64,000 nucleotides of DNA from Trichosphaerium sp. ATCC 40318 (taxonomy: Eukaryota; Discosea; Flabellinia; Trichosidae): the NCBI GenBank assembly GCA_038496445.1, contig JALMLS010000056.1, forward strand, positions 310,001 through 374,000, read 5' to 3'. The notes under the pieces were generated by a model. It did no database searches. It saw nothing but the letters and a program-made list of their open reading frames with translations, and had not been told where the DNA came from. Made by a program: the position numbers and the translations under genes. Positions 23,701-35,418 of this stretch are shown piece after piece (the first letter of the stretch is position 1; each line of letters begins with the position of its first letter).

Positions 23701-26700
23701 TATTTAAAATAAGACGAAATAGACATGGAATAATAGTTCAGATAATACCTCAATACCAAACCTCTGTTTCCAAAATTCTCTTGCTGCTGGATCAGGAAAC
23801 AAGTTTTCTAGAGTCGCAAGAAGCTCAGGGGTATTTACACTACTCTTTAGCAAATCGCTACTAGTATCCTAACCGCTTGGTTAGTTAAACCATACAATGT
23901 AAGTTGTCTCGAAAATAGCATGCCTTTTTCTGAGAATCAGCAGTTTCTTTGACAAGAATAGAGTTGAAATACCTAACATAGTTCAAGTTAGTTTTTACCT
24001 CTTTTTTGGTTTATAGCACGTGCTCTGAGAAAATGTCGAGTTCTTGTGTCAATGTTACATTCATAGCTTCAATATCACCTCTAAGGCGACTACTGGTCAA
24101 TAGTCTTATAAATTGAGCCAAACCAGCATCTTTTTTCTTTTTTGATTTGACCATGCCTTAAAGCAACGAATAAGTTAGCACTACGTAACAACACAATCCT
24201 GTGATTGATACCTTCGAACTGCGTTAACTTGAGGCCGAAAACTAGGTTTGTTAGTAAGGACAAGTTCATAAACGTTTTGAATGGGTACCTGTGAGATGAG
24301 TGAGGTCAAGCACTTCAGAGATCAATTTGGCGTCATTCTTTAAGATGTTGTTGAAAGTTATCAACATTGATTCAAAATTGGTAACAAACTCAGCAAGAGC
24401 AGAAACCTCCTTTGTATTTGATCTAACCAAGAAATTAATAAACTCTATCCTCTACTTTTTTGTCACAAACCTCGCTTTGAGATCCCTCCAAAGGCTGAGA
24501 ACACGTGACCTTGTGTTTGCGACTAGAAACAGCTACGTTTTGTTTAAGTTCGTCATGTAGGTAGTCAAGCATTCGTACAAGTTTTTTGTTAATAGACACA
24601 ACAAAATCTGGTGCTGTACAACGTTTGAAAGGCTAAATATGTATGTAAGTAAACGCCTTAAGAAACTGTTGACGTACAGCAAATATTTCTTTATGATGAC
24701 GAATAAGAGTTGACATGACTTCTTTGGCTTTCTCTGCTTGAGAAGATTTTACACACCGAATGATAATAGGTTGGAAAAGATCAACTACATACAAATGAGC
24801 AATGACACTTCAAAACAAAGAAATCTCCGTACCAATCTTAGAAAGAGACATTGGAGGCTTGTGAGAATGTTTGCTCTTCTTGAACACAGTGATACCATAC
24901 AAGCATGTGCAGACAGTACTTAGACTAGAAAATAGAACAAAGGGACTACAACATATGACACTCCTCAGATCTTGCGTTGACTCTGAGGAGGAAAGAGTTA
25001 AATCAAATATTTGATGAATTTGTTTTTGACGTACTTGCTTCAAAGATACTTGTGTGAAGTGCTGGGGGAATCAAACCATGTGGCATCTGTCTCAAGAAAG
25101 TCCAGAACAGACATGCCGCTACTTTAAGATGCTCGTGCTCAGCAAGCACCAAATCCTTGCCTGTTTTTTGTTTAGTGAAGTTTGGGTCTAACTTTTTCTT
25201 TGCGTACCTTGATTGACATCTCCTCTGACGCGCATTGCTTGCATTCTTGCGACAGTAAAGTTGAATATTTTACCGCCAGTGTATTCAGAGGATATGAACT
25301 CAGTTGTCTCTCGAAGGATTTTTGGTACAAAATCGCTCATAACGCGATCTTTGTTAAGTTCTGCAAGCTTACAGCTTTCGTCCTTTCGAACAAGGATAGA
25401 AAGAGGTATACCAAATACTCTCGTACTTTCTTGCATTGCAAAGTAACTGTAAATCTTGTGACGAAGTTTAGTCTTATATCACGTAATAGAATAAACAATG
25501 TATGTACCATTGAATCTTCGATGATTGCATTGAATCTCGCCATTTCTTGTACTGGTGTTTCTTTTGATATTGCTGTTTCTAGTTCATCCATCCAAGAGTG
25601 TTTATCAAGTAAGCTCAGAGTGTAAAATGTAAACGAGTTACGGTCTGCTTTGCTCATACACAATATTTTAAAAGGGTAGTATTTTCCTTGTTAGAATATT
25701 AGAATGTTGTTTTTAGTAAAACGTTGTCACGAAGTACCTTCCATTCTGGCGTCTAATACTAATCCATGTTTAAGTAAAAATACTTTCAAACAACCATAAG
25801 ACAAAGATTCAGTGCTGTTCACACGTTTCAGTTCTCTCGTAACAACCTAATTTGACGATGATTATAACACGGTTTGAGAAATATTGGTACCATGAGATCA
25901 TTGAATAGAAAGCAGTATCTCTCTATGTATTGACCTCCTTCTTTGACTAAAAGCTTTCCTTCACGTATATGTACCCTATTACTATTTGAGGGCGCTTTGA
26001 AGTCTTTAATAAGAGTAGATATTTGATCTGTTCTACTGAACATTTTGGATTGGAATTTTCTCGTCACTAGATTAAAGAGTTAGTAATTGCTTTACTGCTT
26101 TCACTTTAGCGTACGGGTCATAAAAAGATCTTGAATGCCTTCTCCGCTTTGAGCACTAGTATAATGGACAGTCTTAGCGTCAGAACTGAGTACAGAACGC
26201 GCAAATTCGGTAACGTCTTGTGTAAATCTTTGCACTGAACCAGCTTCGTCCACTTTCTTTGGTTTAGCTTCAAAACACGCAAAAAAAAAACTGTTCAAAC
26301 GAATACGTACTCTTTGTAGCGACAACAAGGAATATCTAAAAAAGAATATCAGTAAGATAGAAATCACGTCATCAGTGATTTTACTCTATAAAAAAGGCCT
26401 GTTTACGCACATGATCTTTTTCAGAAATAGGCGTAATGTTGTCTAGATGATTTTGTAAAGCAGGCACAGGATTCTCATCTTGTGTAGCATCATAGCAAAG
26501 TAAAATAACATCAGCCCAATTAACAATCTACAATGAGACGAACAAGTTAATGTATTAACAAGTAAAGGAAAAAAATGGCGTGAACGAACTTCGCGGCGTT
26601 TAGTGTTATAAGACCAACTGAGTCCAGGCTCTAGAACCTCCAAGCTACAGCTTACGCTGTCCACTTTAGTCTTACAGAATTGCCTCTCTTCTTGCTGCGT

Positions 26701-29278
26701 TGGTTGATAAGTCGTAGGCATATTCCTCGGAGTTGCCATTCGCGCTATCAATGTTGTCTTTCCGCATTTGACAGTACCAATGACAAGCACCTTGCATTTC
26801 AAAGCTATTGTAGTACGTTAGGATTCAGACAACTTCGATTCACGTGCCTGGAACAGAGCGACGCAAGAAGCTACGTCCTTTTGAAATAGTTGGTCTTGGA
26901 GCTGACCTCGTCCCTGCTCCTATAGTCCTGTTCGGTTTTGTCTTCTTACCACGGCTGCCTCTTCGACCTGCGCTTGATCTATTTGGGTCTTTTCTTGAAT
27001 TCGAACGTGTTATTTGTTTTTTTTTAACCGGCGTTGCTTTCCGCTTAGCCTCTTAAAACACGTGTATGTTAGAGACGAATCGTCGCGTGTATTTGCGTTA
27101 CGACTTACTTAGAATGTTACACATAGCCACTGATTTCATATGATCTGCTATGCCTAGTGGGGTGTGGCTATTGCTGTCCACAACATCTGAGGCAGCGCCA
27201 TTATCACAAAATAGTTCTGTCTAACCGTATAAACGAATTATGTGTTTTACGAGCCACGTGCCAGTATTATATTATGAAGCAGTACAGCAAGATGAAGTGG
27301 TGTTACTCCTTGCTTATCAGGCTCATGAACAGAACAATGACCTATTGTGAAAGTGAGAACACGGCTTATATTTTTCGTCGATGCTGATTAGAGCTTTTGG
27401 TGAATATTATTGTTTACCTTGCTTAATGAGGTGTTCAGCTAATCTTGTCCAACCTTTCATAGCTGCCATATGTAGTGGGTATTTAAATTTTTTGTCTACC
27501 ATAGTCGAAAGAGTCTCTGCTTGATTGTAAGAATAGTTGGTAAATATTTCAAAAAATACTACATGCCTTGTTGGTACTCTTGAAGGATACCTTCCTCAGT
27601 CAAGTCCTCTGTTACTGGAGGTCCCCGCAATGCAGCTATCGGCATACTACTCCTTTTCTTACTTGATCTGGATTCTCTGCGCTTTTTCTTACGCGAATAT
27701 AGGTCTACAAATAAGCACGAAATTTCTGTTACCAGAATAATCAACAAATTCGTACATGGGGAGTAATAATATTGTCCTTTCGCTACAACAGTCAGATCTT
27801 CTGTGGTTAGGTGGACATCGATTGAAAACGTTCGTAGAATATACACAAATTTGGCGCTTAGCAGAATTGTAGGAACTAGAAAATCAGTGAGCAACTTAAT
27901 TGTAATGCTGTATTCTCCCAACACTCTACGTACCTGGTACATCAGTCTGAAAAGCATGGCTCTCTCCAGCAAGAGGTGATATATCTGTCTCAAAATTTCC
28001 AAAGAAACACCTCGCTACATTGCTTCTATGAGAACAGTTATTTGTTATGAAAAAAAAAAAATTTCAAAAACATACGCTTTGTCGGTATCCAAGTCCGTTA
28101 TTCTTACAGATACCACTGGTGAGTATTTATAATCTGGACATGGGTGTATTGGTTTCACAACAGCATAAAATGGAGAATGGTCAGGTTGTTTAACTAGAAT
28201 TCTCATAAGTACAAAAATAAAACTTCAACAAAAAAAAGAAATAATTATCTTTCGCACATGATACATGGCTCGTCATCTCTGGTCCAACAAGGTATGCCGC
28301 CACTGGTGGTGGTAATGCAAAATCAACGTAAGTAAGTTTTGTTGAGGTCGATTGTGTAGTAGAAATGTGTAGCTAAATACGAGAAAATTATAAGCACGTG
28401 GGTACGACAAGGATGGTAAAAACCGTGGCTGTAAACTGCCAAAATACTTCGATTCAGGTGAAAAAAAACCAAAATACAAAAGATCCATAGATATCTAGTT
28501 TGTGGCCTTATTTAAAAAAATACAGTACCTGCACGCCAACGTAGTCACCGTTTTCAAATTTTTTGTAGATTTCCAGAGGAGATTTGAGTATTTTCAATTT
28601 TGTTTTTATCACGTGAAAATGAGCATCATTATGAGCTATACATCTTTCTCCAATATCTTCCTCAAATAGTTCGGACTTTTCATAATATCGTAAGAAAGAA
28701 AGACTAAGTGAAGAAAGAAAATCTTACTTGTTTCAGATTGGGTCTCATTGAACTTCCCATAGAACTGCGTACTATCGAAAAATCGATATAATACGCTGAT
28801 GGAACTTTTTTTTGTCCAGCAATTGGGGTGCCCAGCACCTCAGTACACGAATCATTGTGACCTTTTGGAATAGTCACATACAGCGTCCATTAGAGGCGTA
28901 TAGTCGTACCTTTAGGTCCCAAATCAACCGATACTTGTAGCCATTCACCTGCCCGTACACGGTGACTACTAATATCGAAGCTACAACGTATTTAGATACT
29001 GTAAAAAAAGGGAAGTAGATAAATTAAAAAGAAAAAGACAAAAAGCATAAGATTTTACCCTAGGGAAGGAGCCCGTGACATTGAACGTCTATCACGTGTT
29101 TCTAAAGTTTATTAACAGTTTATTAAATGATATAAAACATTTATCGAATGAAACGTACTCCTGATCAACTTGCTGCCTGTAGGAACGTTAGTATAACATT
29201 ACATTATATTTAGCACTTACCATTTGCATTACTATCAAAATAAAGCGTTGCTGAGTTAAAATCCTCAGACCTTGCCAT
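20788..29278 (-). CDS. Giant multidomain signalling protein: novel N-term, ANK, Ras-like GTPase, PH, RhoGAP, SH2, RasGEF_N, RasGEF
   Basis: I followed nearly all exon junctions from ATG 29276-29278 to TAG 20788 in frame; the protein is roughly 2,000 residues with more than 35 short introns. Order: an unrecognised beta-rich region (28980-27780); two ankyrin repeats (KYPLHMAAMKGWTRLAEHLI; GVTPLHLAVLLHNIILTELF); a basic linker (26860-27060); a GTPase fold (KVLVIGTVKCGKTT, VVATKTKPKK, YTSAQSGEGIQDLF); a PH-type segment (VHIREGKLLVKEGGQY); a RhoGAP fold (FGIPLSILVRKDE, KVAACLFWTFLRQMPHGLIP); a helical region; SH2 (WFHGFLSRQEACRFL, GTFLVRFSRSKPGNF); RasGEF_N (FLLTYRSFTTP); and the CDC25 core (LSDLHPIEFARQLTII, SPNLLKMIRFSTYVTRA, PLIPFLG, YNLQPV, LKLEPRE). 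One junction, between the SH2 and RasGEF_N segments (about 22700-22560), is not resolved. Likely a membrane-proximal hub that couples phosphotyrosine input to Ras activation. Confidence 0.8.
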
Positions 29279-29752
29279 ATTGATACTTTAGTACTCAGTG
29301 GCTTCGCGAGAAAAATACGGGTTATCTTGTGGTTAGCGTCATTTGATTTTGTTGACTAACTTGTCTGAAACCAAAAACATCCGAAATTTCACCTATGCAT
29401 GTATTCGTTGCTCTACACCTTTTGCAACATCCTTCGGACTCAGTCTTAAATACGACACGTAGTTAGAAATGCAGAAGTTCCGTAGTACCTACAACTTTGT
29501 AAAATGGCAAATTTCCACGTGGCTACGAAACGGTTAACCTAGTAGCAACAACAGAGTAGTGCATTATAAGTTGTTTACATTTTTCGTCAACAGTCGACTT
29601 AAAAAAACTGTCTTTTTGTAAGTATTGTGTTTAGTAATTGCGTTGTATCATGACGTCACTGAGTCAATAAAACGGGAATGCACCGGTTCTTTTATGTACA
29701 ATTTTATTCGGCGTTTTGGTACAGTATTTTACATGTTGGCTATCGCAAAGAT
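29279..29752. other. Intergenic, nothing recognised
   Basis: Between the start of the giant signalling gene and the 3' end of the next minus-strand gene I find no supported exon. A short Cys-containing text (about 29370-29450) does not join into a gene. Confidence 0.4.
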
Positions 29753-30484
29753 TTAAGCAGTATGAACCATTACAGGAGCCCAGGCAACTCTTTTATTGTG
29801 TCTTGGCTTTACTCTTTTTTTGAGAGCTACGCGAGGTGCGCGTTGTACGCTCTTGAACTCTTGGTTAGCGGAGCGCCTACGCTTAGATTTGAGGTGAGAG
29901 ATTTTGTCCTCGACCCTGCTATCAATGTGGCTCAGTTCATTGCGAAGCTGCTCTGTCATTGCGCTGTCTAAGTTTAAACCCTAAACGAGGTGTGAGGCGG
30001 TCATGGTTCAAACTTTAAAAAAAAAAGCGGTTAAATTAAAAACGTACAGTAAGTTGGCCAGAACTACTAGCAGCGGTCATACTGGCAACAAAATCATCCG
30101 ACCAAGCGGTCATTGTCTCGAGCTGACGATTTACAGTCTCTTTAATAGGCGTATCCTCACTAAGCGTTCGTGGAGAGTCACATGAAAAACTGGCTAACAG
30201 ATCACCGAGTAGAGTATCTACTTTAGCTTGTCGTTGCATTTTTAGAGCGTGAGCTCGCTTTTGTTTGGAGGGACTGTGATAACGTTAGATTAATCGCATC
30301 AAATTAGTCCGTGCCTGAAGATACGCCTCAATTCATGCTCCCCAGTTGTATTAGAACGCGTAGGAAGTCGCGCTTGTGATTGTGGAGCAGAAAAGTCTGC
30401 TAAACCAGCTAGATCGAGCATGTATCGACTAGGGGCTCGGCCGGTGGATTTTACAGGCGAGGTGGTAAAGAATGTCTCCAGCAT
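29753..30484 (-). CDS. Unrecognised small basic protein
   Basis: ATG 30482-30484 starts MLETFFTTSPVKSTGRAPSR. The first exon ends with ELRRIF at a GC donor (about 30314), and the frame continues with SPSKQKRAHALKMQRQAKVD, a helical stretch (LLGDLLASFSC; NRQLETMTAWSDDFVASM) and, after a further intron whose donor is ambiguous, MTEQLRNELSHIDSRVEDK with a very basic end (KSKRRRSANQ; KKRVKPRHNKR). About 200 residues. The pattern (SPxK sites, coiled helix, basic tail) would fit a spindle or chromatin protein, but I recognise no family. Confidence 0.5.
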
Positions 30485-30848
30485 GGCGTACAGCGCGGTA
30501 AATTTGAATGTTGACCAAAACTGCCACTTAAAACGCGACTTAGCTCGCACAAGTAGTAACTACGTGTTGTGGCTGTAGGCGTACTGCGTCCAAACACAGT
30601 ATTTTGCATAAAATCCGTACAACAGACATCATATTGTCATACGTTGTTTCGTCGCATAGTAACGCAACTAGCGCAGGTAAAGGCATAACACTAAGCAGAT
30701 AAAAAAGTCATTGTTTCACAAAAAAAAAAAGCTGAGAAATAACAACTGTTTGTATATTTGTTCGCGAACTTAGTAGCGACACAGGCTGGAGCACCAATAA
30801 AGGTCAACATAGGTATTTGTGGTTTTTATTGAAAATCACACAAAAAGG
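30485..30848. promoter_or_regulatory. Divergent intergenic region
   Basis: About 360 nt between two divergent starts. No coding or RNA signal apparent. Confidence 0.35.
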
Positions 30849-33475
30849 ATGGCATCCTTTCGCATGCGCACTTCGGCGGCTCCAAACAGAGCGCCACCTC
30901 AACCTAGTATGCCGTATTATACCTCAAATCAAAAGTAACAATAAAAAAGGGACTATATCGCTCGGCATACCTCGCGTTCGCCATGAAACGGATGCTGTAA
31001 CTCCAAGGACAAGATTAAAAAATACGAGACCAGCCTATTCGTCTAAAAAAGGTATAGTTGCTCAATAACAAGTAAAATATGACTACTGGTAGTATGCGAA
31101 TTGGCGGTTGGAATAATGCGCTCAATTGGCGAGCTAATCGCTTTGGTGGATAAATGCGTTATTGACGGAACTCTAGTATGGAAGTCTAAAGCTGTGGTAA
31201 GTTTTGCCATAGTTTTACTCTTTTTGATGTTTATTGCTAAAACAAACAATAAGGAAGCTGCAACTCTTAATAGGAATCTCATAACGTATGTCACAGACGA
31301 AAGTAATTTTAGTATCTATGTTGCACCGTCAAATAAGGTAATCATTAGGAAGAGCTTGTACAAATACTCACAAACATTATCTCTGTTTTATCCTAACACG
31401 TTTGACACACCATAGGGCCGTTTATTACTTTTACGTAATTTGGAGCACAAAGCACAATTCCTTGCACGCGATTTAGTACCATTAGTCCGTTCAGCTCAAG
31501 TTTTCTTGCACAGCCGTGGTCAGAATGTTAACGAACGGTAAACAATCACGTCCTAATTGTTGTAAATTATTAATTTTGTGGTTGTAATTTAGGAAGATAA
31601 TGAATGAACGTGTTCTTTGTGTGAGCCAAGATATCAAGTCTGTAATGCTTCTATCACAAAAAATCGAACCAATTACAAAGAAAGAATCGTATTCTGGTCT
31701 TCCAGAGATACCTCTACAGCGAGCACCACGGGCCCCTGAAGCACCTGTACGTTGCATAGTATAGAGTCATACACTCTATGTGCTTACTATGAGTAGCAAC
31801 CAGATGTTCCTGTAGTAGTTGTTGAAAAAACATTTGTTTGTCATTTGACACCTGAAGATTTAGAAAAACACACAAAAGCCGGCATACGCTTGTTTAATGG
31901 AAAGTTCAAAAAGGGGTACTATCTTGAATCTCATTTATTAGAATTAAAGCTAAATAATTGATGTAGTATTGCTTATTTGGTGGATAATGGTGTATTCGTA
32001 AAAGAGCCAAAACGTACGCACTATCTCTCAAAGTTTTTTTGTTGTTGGAGTTTGTCAGCTCTCCACTTACAAGTTATTGATTTAGCAATCGCGGAGTTCT
32101 TACTAAAGAATGCCGAGACGATGTCAAAGGAGGAGGTTGGCGAATACATAAGCGGTCCAGACGATTTTTCTATTTCGATTTTGAAGCATTTTACAAATCA
32201 GCTTGAATTTAATGGTATGTGGTGGATAGCTTTTTTTTTGGATTAGATTTGTATGTCTTATGTGTCACAATTAGGACTTGCGTTTGATCAAGCTTTACGT
32301 AATTATTTGCAACTGTTTATGTTGCCAGGTGAAGCACAAAAAATATCAAGGATTATGGAAGTACGTTGCCATTTTGCAGCGGCAAGGTTATGATATATTT
32401 TTTTTCTCATTTTATTCTTTCACCAGGTATTTTCAGCGCATTATGTTGAACAGAATAGTGATGTATTCCCAGATGCTGATACTGGGTTTATTATTGCATT
32501 TTCGTTGATTATGTTGAATACAGATGCTCATAATCCTTCTATTCCTGATAAGAATAAAATGACTCTAGAACAGTTTGTAAGGAATAATAGGTATGAAGTT
32601 TTGACTTGTACTTAGTTTCTTTTATCAGTTCTTTGTTCTTATTCGTTTTAAAAAAGGGGTACCTGGGCAGGAAAAGACCCTCCAATAGAGATACTTGAAG
32701 AGCTCTATGACAATATTGTCACCAACGAAATTAAGTTTGAGAAAAAGAAAGATAAGGATGCCCCTGATAAGCAGGGTTGGGTTCGCCTGAAAGTCGGTTC
32801 TGATAAATCAGGTAAGTATAAGGCTATTCTATAAACCATGTTGTTTGATATACTTATTTCTTGGCGTAGAAAAACGTTACGCTGTCATTAAGGATGACGA
32901 ACTTACATTTTACAAAAATCCAACAGAGGGTAAAGTACGTACCGTATTCTACTTGTTTGTTGCGTTTTTATATTTCTGACTATTTGCCCAAAAGGGAGAA
33001 GAACCACTTCGTGGTTACATTAAGTTAGAGAGATTGGTTTGTAAGAAGGATCCAACAGATGATAAAAAGTTCTTGATTGCATACCACCTTGGAGGAGAGT
33101 TTGAGTCTCTCATGTTTGGTACGTAGCAAGCCATGTTCGTTTGGTATATTTATGTCTTTGTGTTTTTAGACAGGTCTGAGAAGCGGGTAAAACCTAGATG
33201 GGAGAAGACTATAACCATAATGCTTGAGTCTCCTATAAAGTGTAAGCAGTGGATGGCTGAGGTCACTAGAAATGTGTCATTCCCATCTTTGAGCTCTTCT
33301 CTTACAAAACGCAATCCATCACTTGCAGCTAAACAGAAACAAAGAAGGTTGAGCTCAACTGCAGCGACTTTGAAGGAGAGACCCGAAGGATATGATACAC
33401 TCACAACAAAGTGCGCACTTGGTTTTTTTCTGGTTTTTTTTTAGGTGGTTACTAACATTTGCTAAGGAGACCTGA
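30849..33475 (+). CDS. Sec7-PH protein (cytohesin-like ARF guanine-nucleotide exchange factor)
   Basis: ATG 30849 gives MASFRMRTSAAPNRAPPQP; an intron GTATGC...AAAAAG joins to RTISLGIPRVRHETDAVTPR. A helical N-terminal region follows with a hydrophobic stretch. The Sec7 domain starts near GIRLFNGKFKKG and shows AIAEFLL, LAFDQALRNYLQLFMLPGEAQKI with the glutamic finger in LPGEAQ, MEVFSAHYVEQN, and IMLNTDAHNPSIPDKNKM. A PH domain follows at once (GWVRLKVGSDKSEKRYAVIK; LTFYKNPTEGK; WMAEV). The end is Ser/Lys-rich, and the stop is TGA 33473-33475 after a last intron. It should activate ARF GTPases on membranes recognised by the PH domain. The arrangement Sec7 then PH is that of cytohesins. Confidence 0.9.
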
Positions 33476-33711
33476 CAGGCAAGACAACTTCCAGTTCCAT
33501 GCGGGTATACAACATAACCAGTGGATGCAATATCTTGCAAGCACTCAAAGGCAATAATGTGCTTTATGCATCAAAATTGCTATGTAAAAACTCCCTTGTT
33601 ACTTTAAAATACTTGTAAATGCTTAATTACAGCAAAACAATACCAGTTATTAACCCTTTTTTTTTTGTCATCGACAAATCGAATTTTTGACCGCCTACGA
33701 TTGTTTACAGC

Positions 33712-34020
33712 TCAAACGCCACTGGTGGAACTCGTAGTATATTACTTGCGTACCGCACTGGTCAATTAAAAAGCATTGCTACATTGGCCAACGGAAAAAA
33801 AGAAGAAAAGTTGTTTCGTGAGACAGGTCAATTAGATACACAATGTACCTTTTTCGAAGGTAGAAAACGCGCAAGGTGGTGGCATATGAATGTTTCTATG
33901 TGGCCCGTGTTCAAAGGAGAGGAAAATTGGCGGCATGATAACGACCAATTGAGAATGCAGAGGTTTTATGCTAATGGAAGCCAAGAAGGAGAGCCAAAGT
34001 GTTGGCCCACAAAACTATAA
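33712..34020 (+). pseudogene. Fragment of a MORN-variant repeat gene
   Basis: The open stretch encodes ILLAYRTGQLKSIATLANGK, LFRETGQLDTQCTFFEGRK and MQRFYANGSQEGEPK, diverged copies of the same YwqK-like repeat as the intact neighbour at 34410. It lacks the F-box-like head and has no convincing ATG; upstream sequence ends TTTACAG, so it could also be a last exon. Proximity and similarity suggest a decayed tandem duplicate. Confidence 0.5.
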
Positions 34021-34409
34021 CCAATAAATAGTAAATAAATTCATTAGTCTTGTGTAAACATCGTTCATGAGCCATGGCATGAGAACAAACAGTAGAGTGA
34101 AAAAGTGCAACTCTGTTTATGACACATAGTATTAAAGGACAACAGACTACCATACACAATTCAGACTTTAAAGAAATCTTTTTCCTTAGCCGAGATTTGC
34201 TGTTTTTATGGGTTGAGGTCTGAGTGGGTCAAACAGCTTCAAGTCTGACTTTAAAGTCCTAAGCAGCAAAGAAGAAAGTCCATATTTTATACAAGTTTGC
34301 CTTTTGAACATAAATACCCATACAACGTGCAGACTTTAATGTTATATTTACCGGGCATACATTAACGAGCGTGTATTTGGTAAATATCACGTGATAATTT
34401 TATTAGTAA
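34021..34409. other. Intergenic, nothing recognised
   Basis: This is AT-rich spacer between the MORN-variant fragment and the intact copy. A TATCACGTGATA palindrome lies at about 34384-34395, about 15-25 nt before the ATG, and is a candidate promoter element. Confidence 0.4.
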
Positions 34410-35096
34410 ATGGAGTGCCTAACAAGCAATGAAAAGAGAGCTACCGAAAAATCACATGTTTGCCATGTATTACTCCTTCCCTACGAGATTCAGCTTGATA
34501 TTATGGATGTAGACGCCTCAGTGTATTCAGCTTGGCCACTTCTTTCAAAACAGACGGCAACGACCACAAGGTTTGATATTGAGATGAAAAAACATGGAAA
34601 ATGGCATAAAAATGGTCAAGTGCGCTGGCAATGCCATTATGTCAATGATAAACATGAAGGAGAGTACAAGAGTTGGTATGATACTGGACACATTTTGTTG
34701 CGGTGTACTTATGTCAATGATAAACGAGCAGGCAAGTTTATGTTGTGGTATAGCAATGAGCAATTAAATATTGAATGCAATTATATCAATGGTACACGCG
34801 AAGGAGAGTACACAGTTTGGTACTTAAATGGCCAAATGAAAGAGCGCAAGTACTATATCAATGGTGAACTTGATGGGAAGTGTAATGAGTGGCATGACAA
34901 CGGCTCACTGAAAGTTCAGTGTAATTATACCAAAGGCGTTTTCACAGGAGTGTACAACAGTTGGTTTAGAAATGGACAGATGAACGCATACTACAATTAT
35001 GTCAATGGTGAATTTGAAGGAGAATACAGAGTTTGGTCTATTGACGGCACATTGGTAGAGCACTACAACTATGTCCAAGGTAAACGATGTAAATAA
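34410..35096 (+). CDS. Intact MORN-variant (YwqK-like) repeat protein with F-box-like head, single exon
   Basis: ATG 34410 to TAA 35096, 228 residues, no intron. The head VLLLPYEIQLDIMDVDAS is like an F-box or related head, followed by AWPLLSKQTATTTRF. Then at least seven repeats of about 23 residues follow the pattern W-Y-x-x-G-x-x-x-x-x-x-x-Y-x-N-D/G-x-x-x-G-x-x, for example YKSWYDTGHILLRCTYVND and YTVWYLNGQMKERKYYING. This repeat type is abundant in giant viruses of amoebae (for example Marseilleviridae) and rare in ordinary nuclear genes (known to me, not searched). The lack of introns beside intron-dense neighbours supports transfer. Function unknown. Confidence 0.8.
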   Translation: MECLTSNEKRATEKSHVCHVLLLPYEIQLDIMDVDASVYSAWPLLSKQTATTTRFDIEMKKHGKWHKNGQVRWQCHYVNDKHEGEYKSWYDTGHILLRCTYVNDKRAGKFMLWYSNEQLNIECNYINGTREGEYTVWYLNGQMKERKYYINGELDGKCNEWHDNGSLKVQCNYTKGVFTGVYNSWFRNGQMNAYYNYVNGEFEGEYRVWSIDGTLVEHYNYVQGKRCK

Positions 35097-35418
35097 AACT
35101 TCAAGATCATCTTTTTTTTTTTTGTTTTTGGAAGCAACTTCTTAATTGCACCTAACAAGGCACTCACAAATTCAATGATATAATTGAGATTTAGTTTGCA
35201 ACCAAGTAAAAAAGTACTGTCGTACAAGTGCGACGTAAGAAGTTTCAGCGCATGAAAATACTTTAAGTTGAAAAGCTTCTTGCGACGCAATCACTTAATT
35301 GTATGAAAATTTACAACATCTTACTTTGTTGATTCTCTTTGAAAAATATTGACGTGCGTCCTAAAACATTAGAAATTCCAAAATCAGTTGTACCATCTTA
35401 ATAGCGTAGCTAGCCACG
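35097..35418. other. Intergenic, nothing recognised
   Basis: No supported coding signal. Short reverse-strand frames here show no conserved pattern. Confidence 0.35.
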
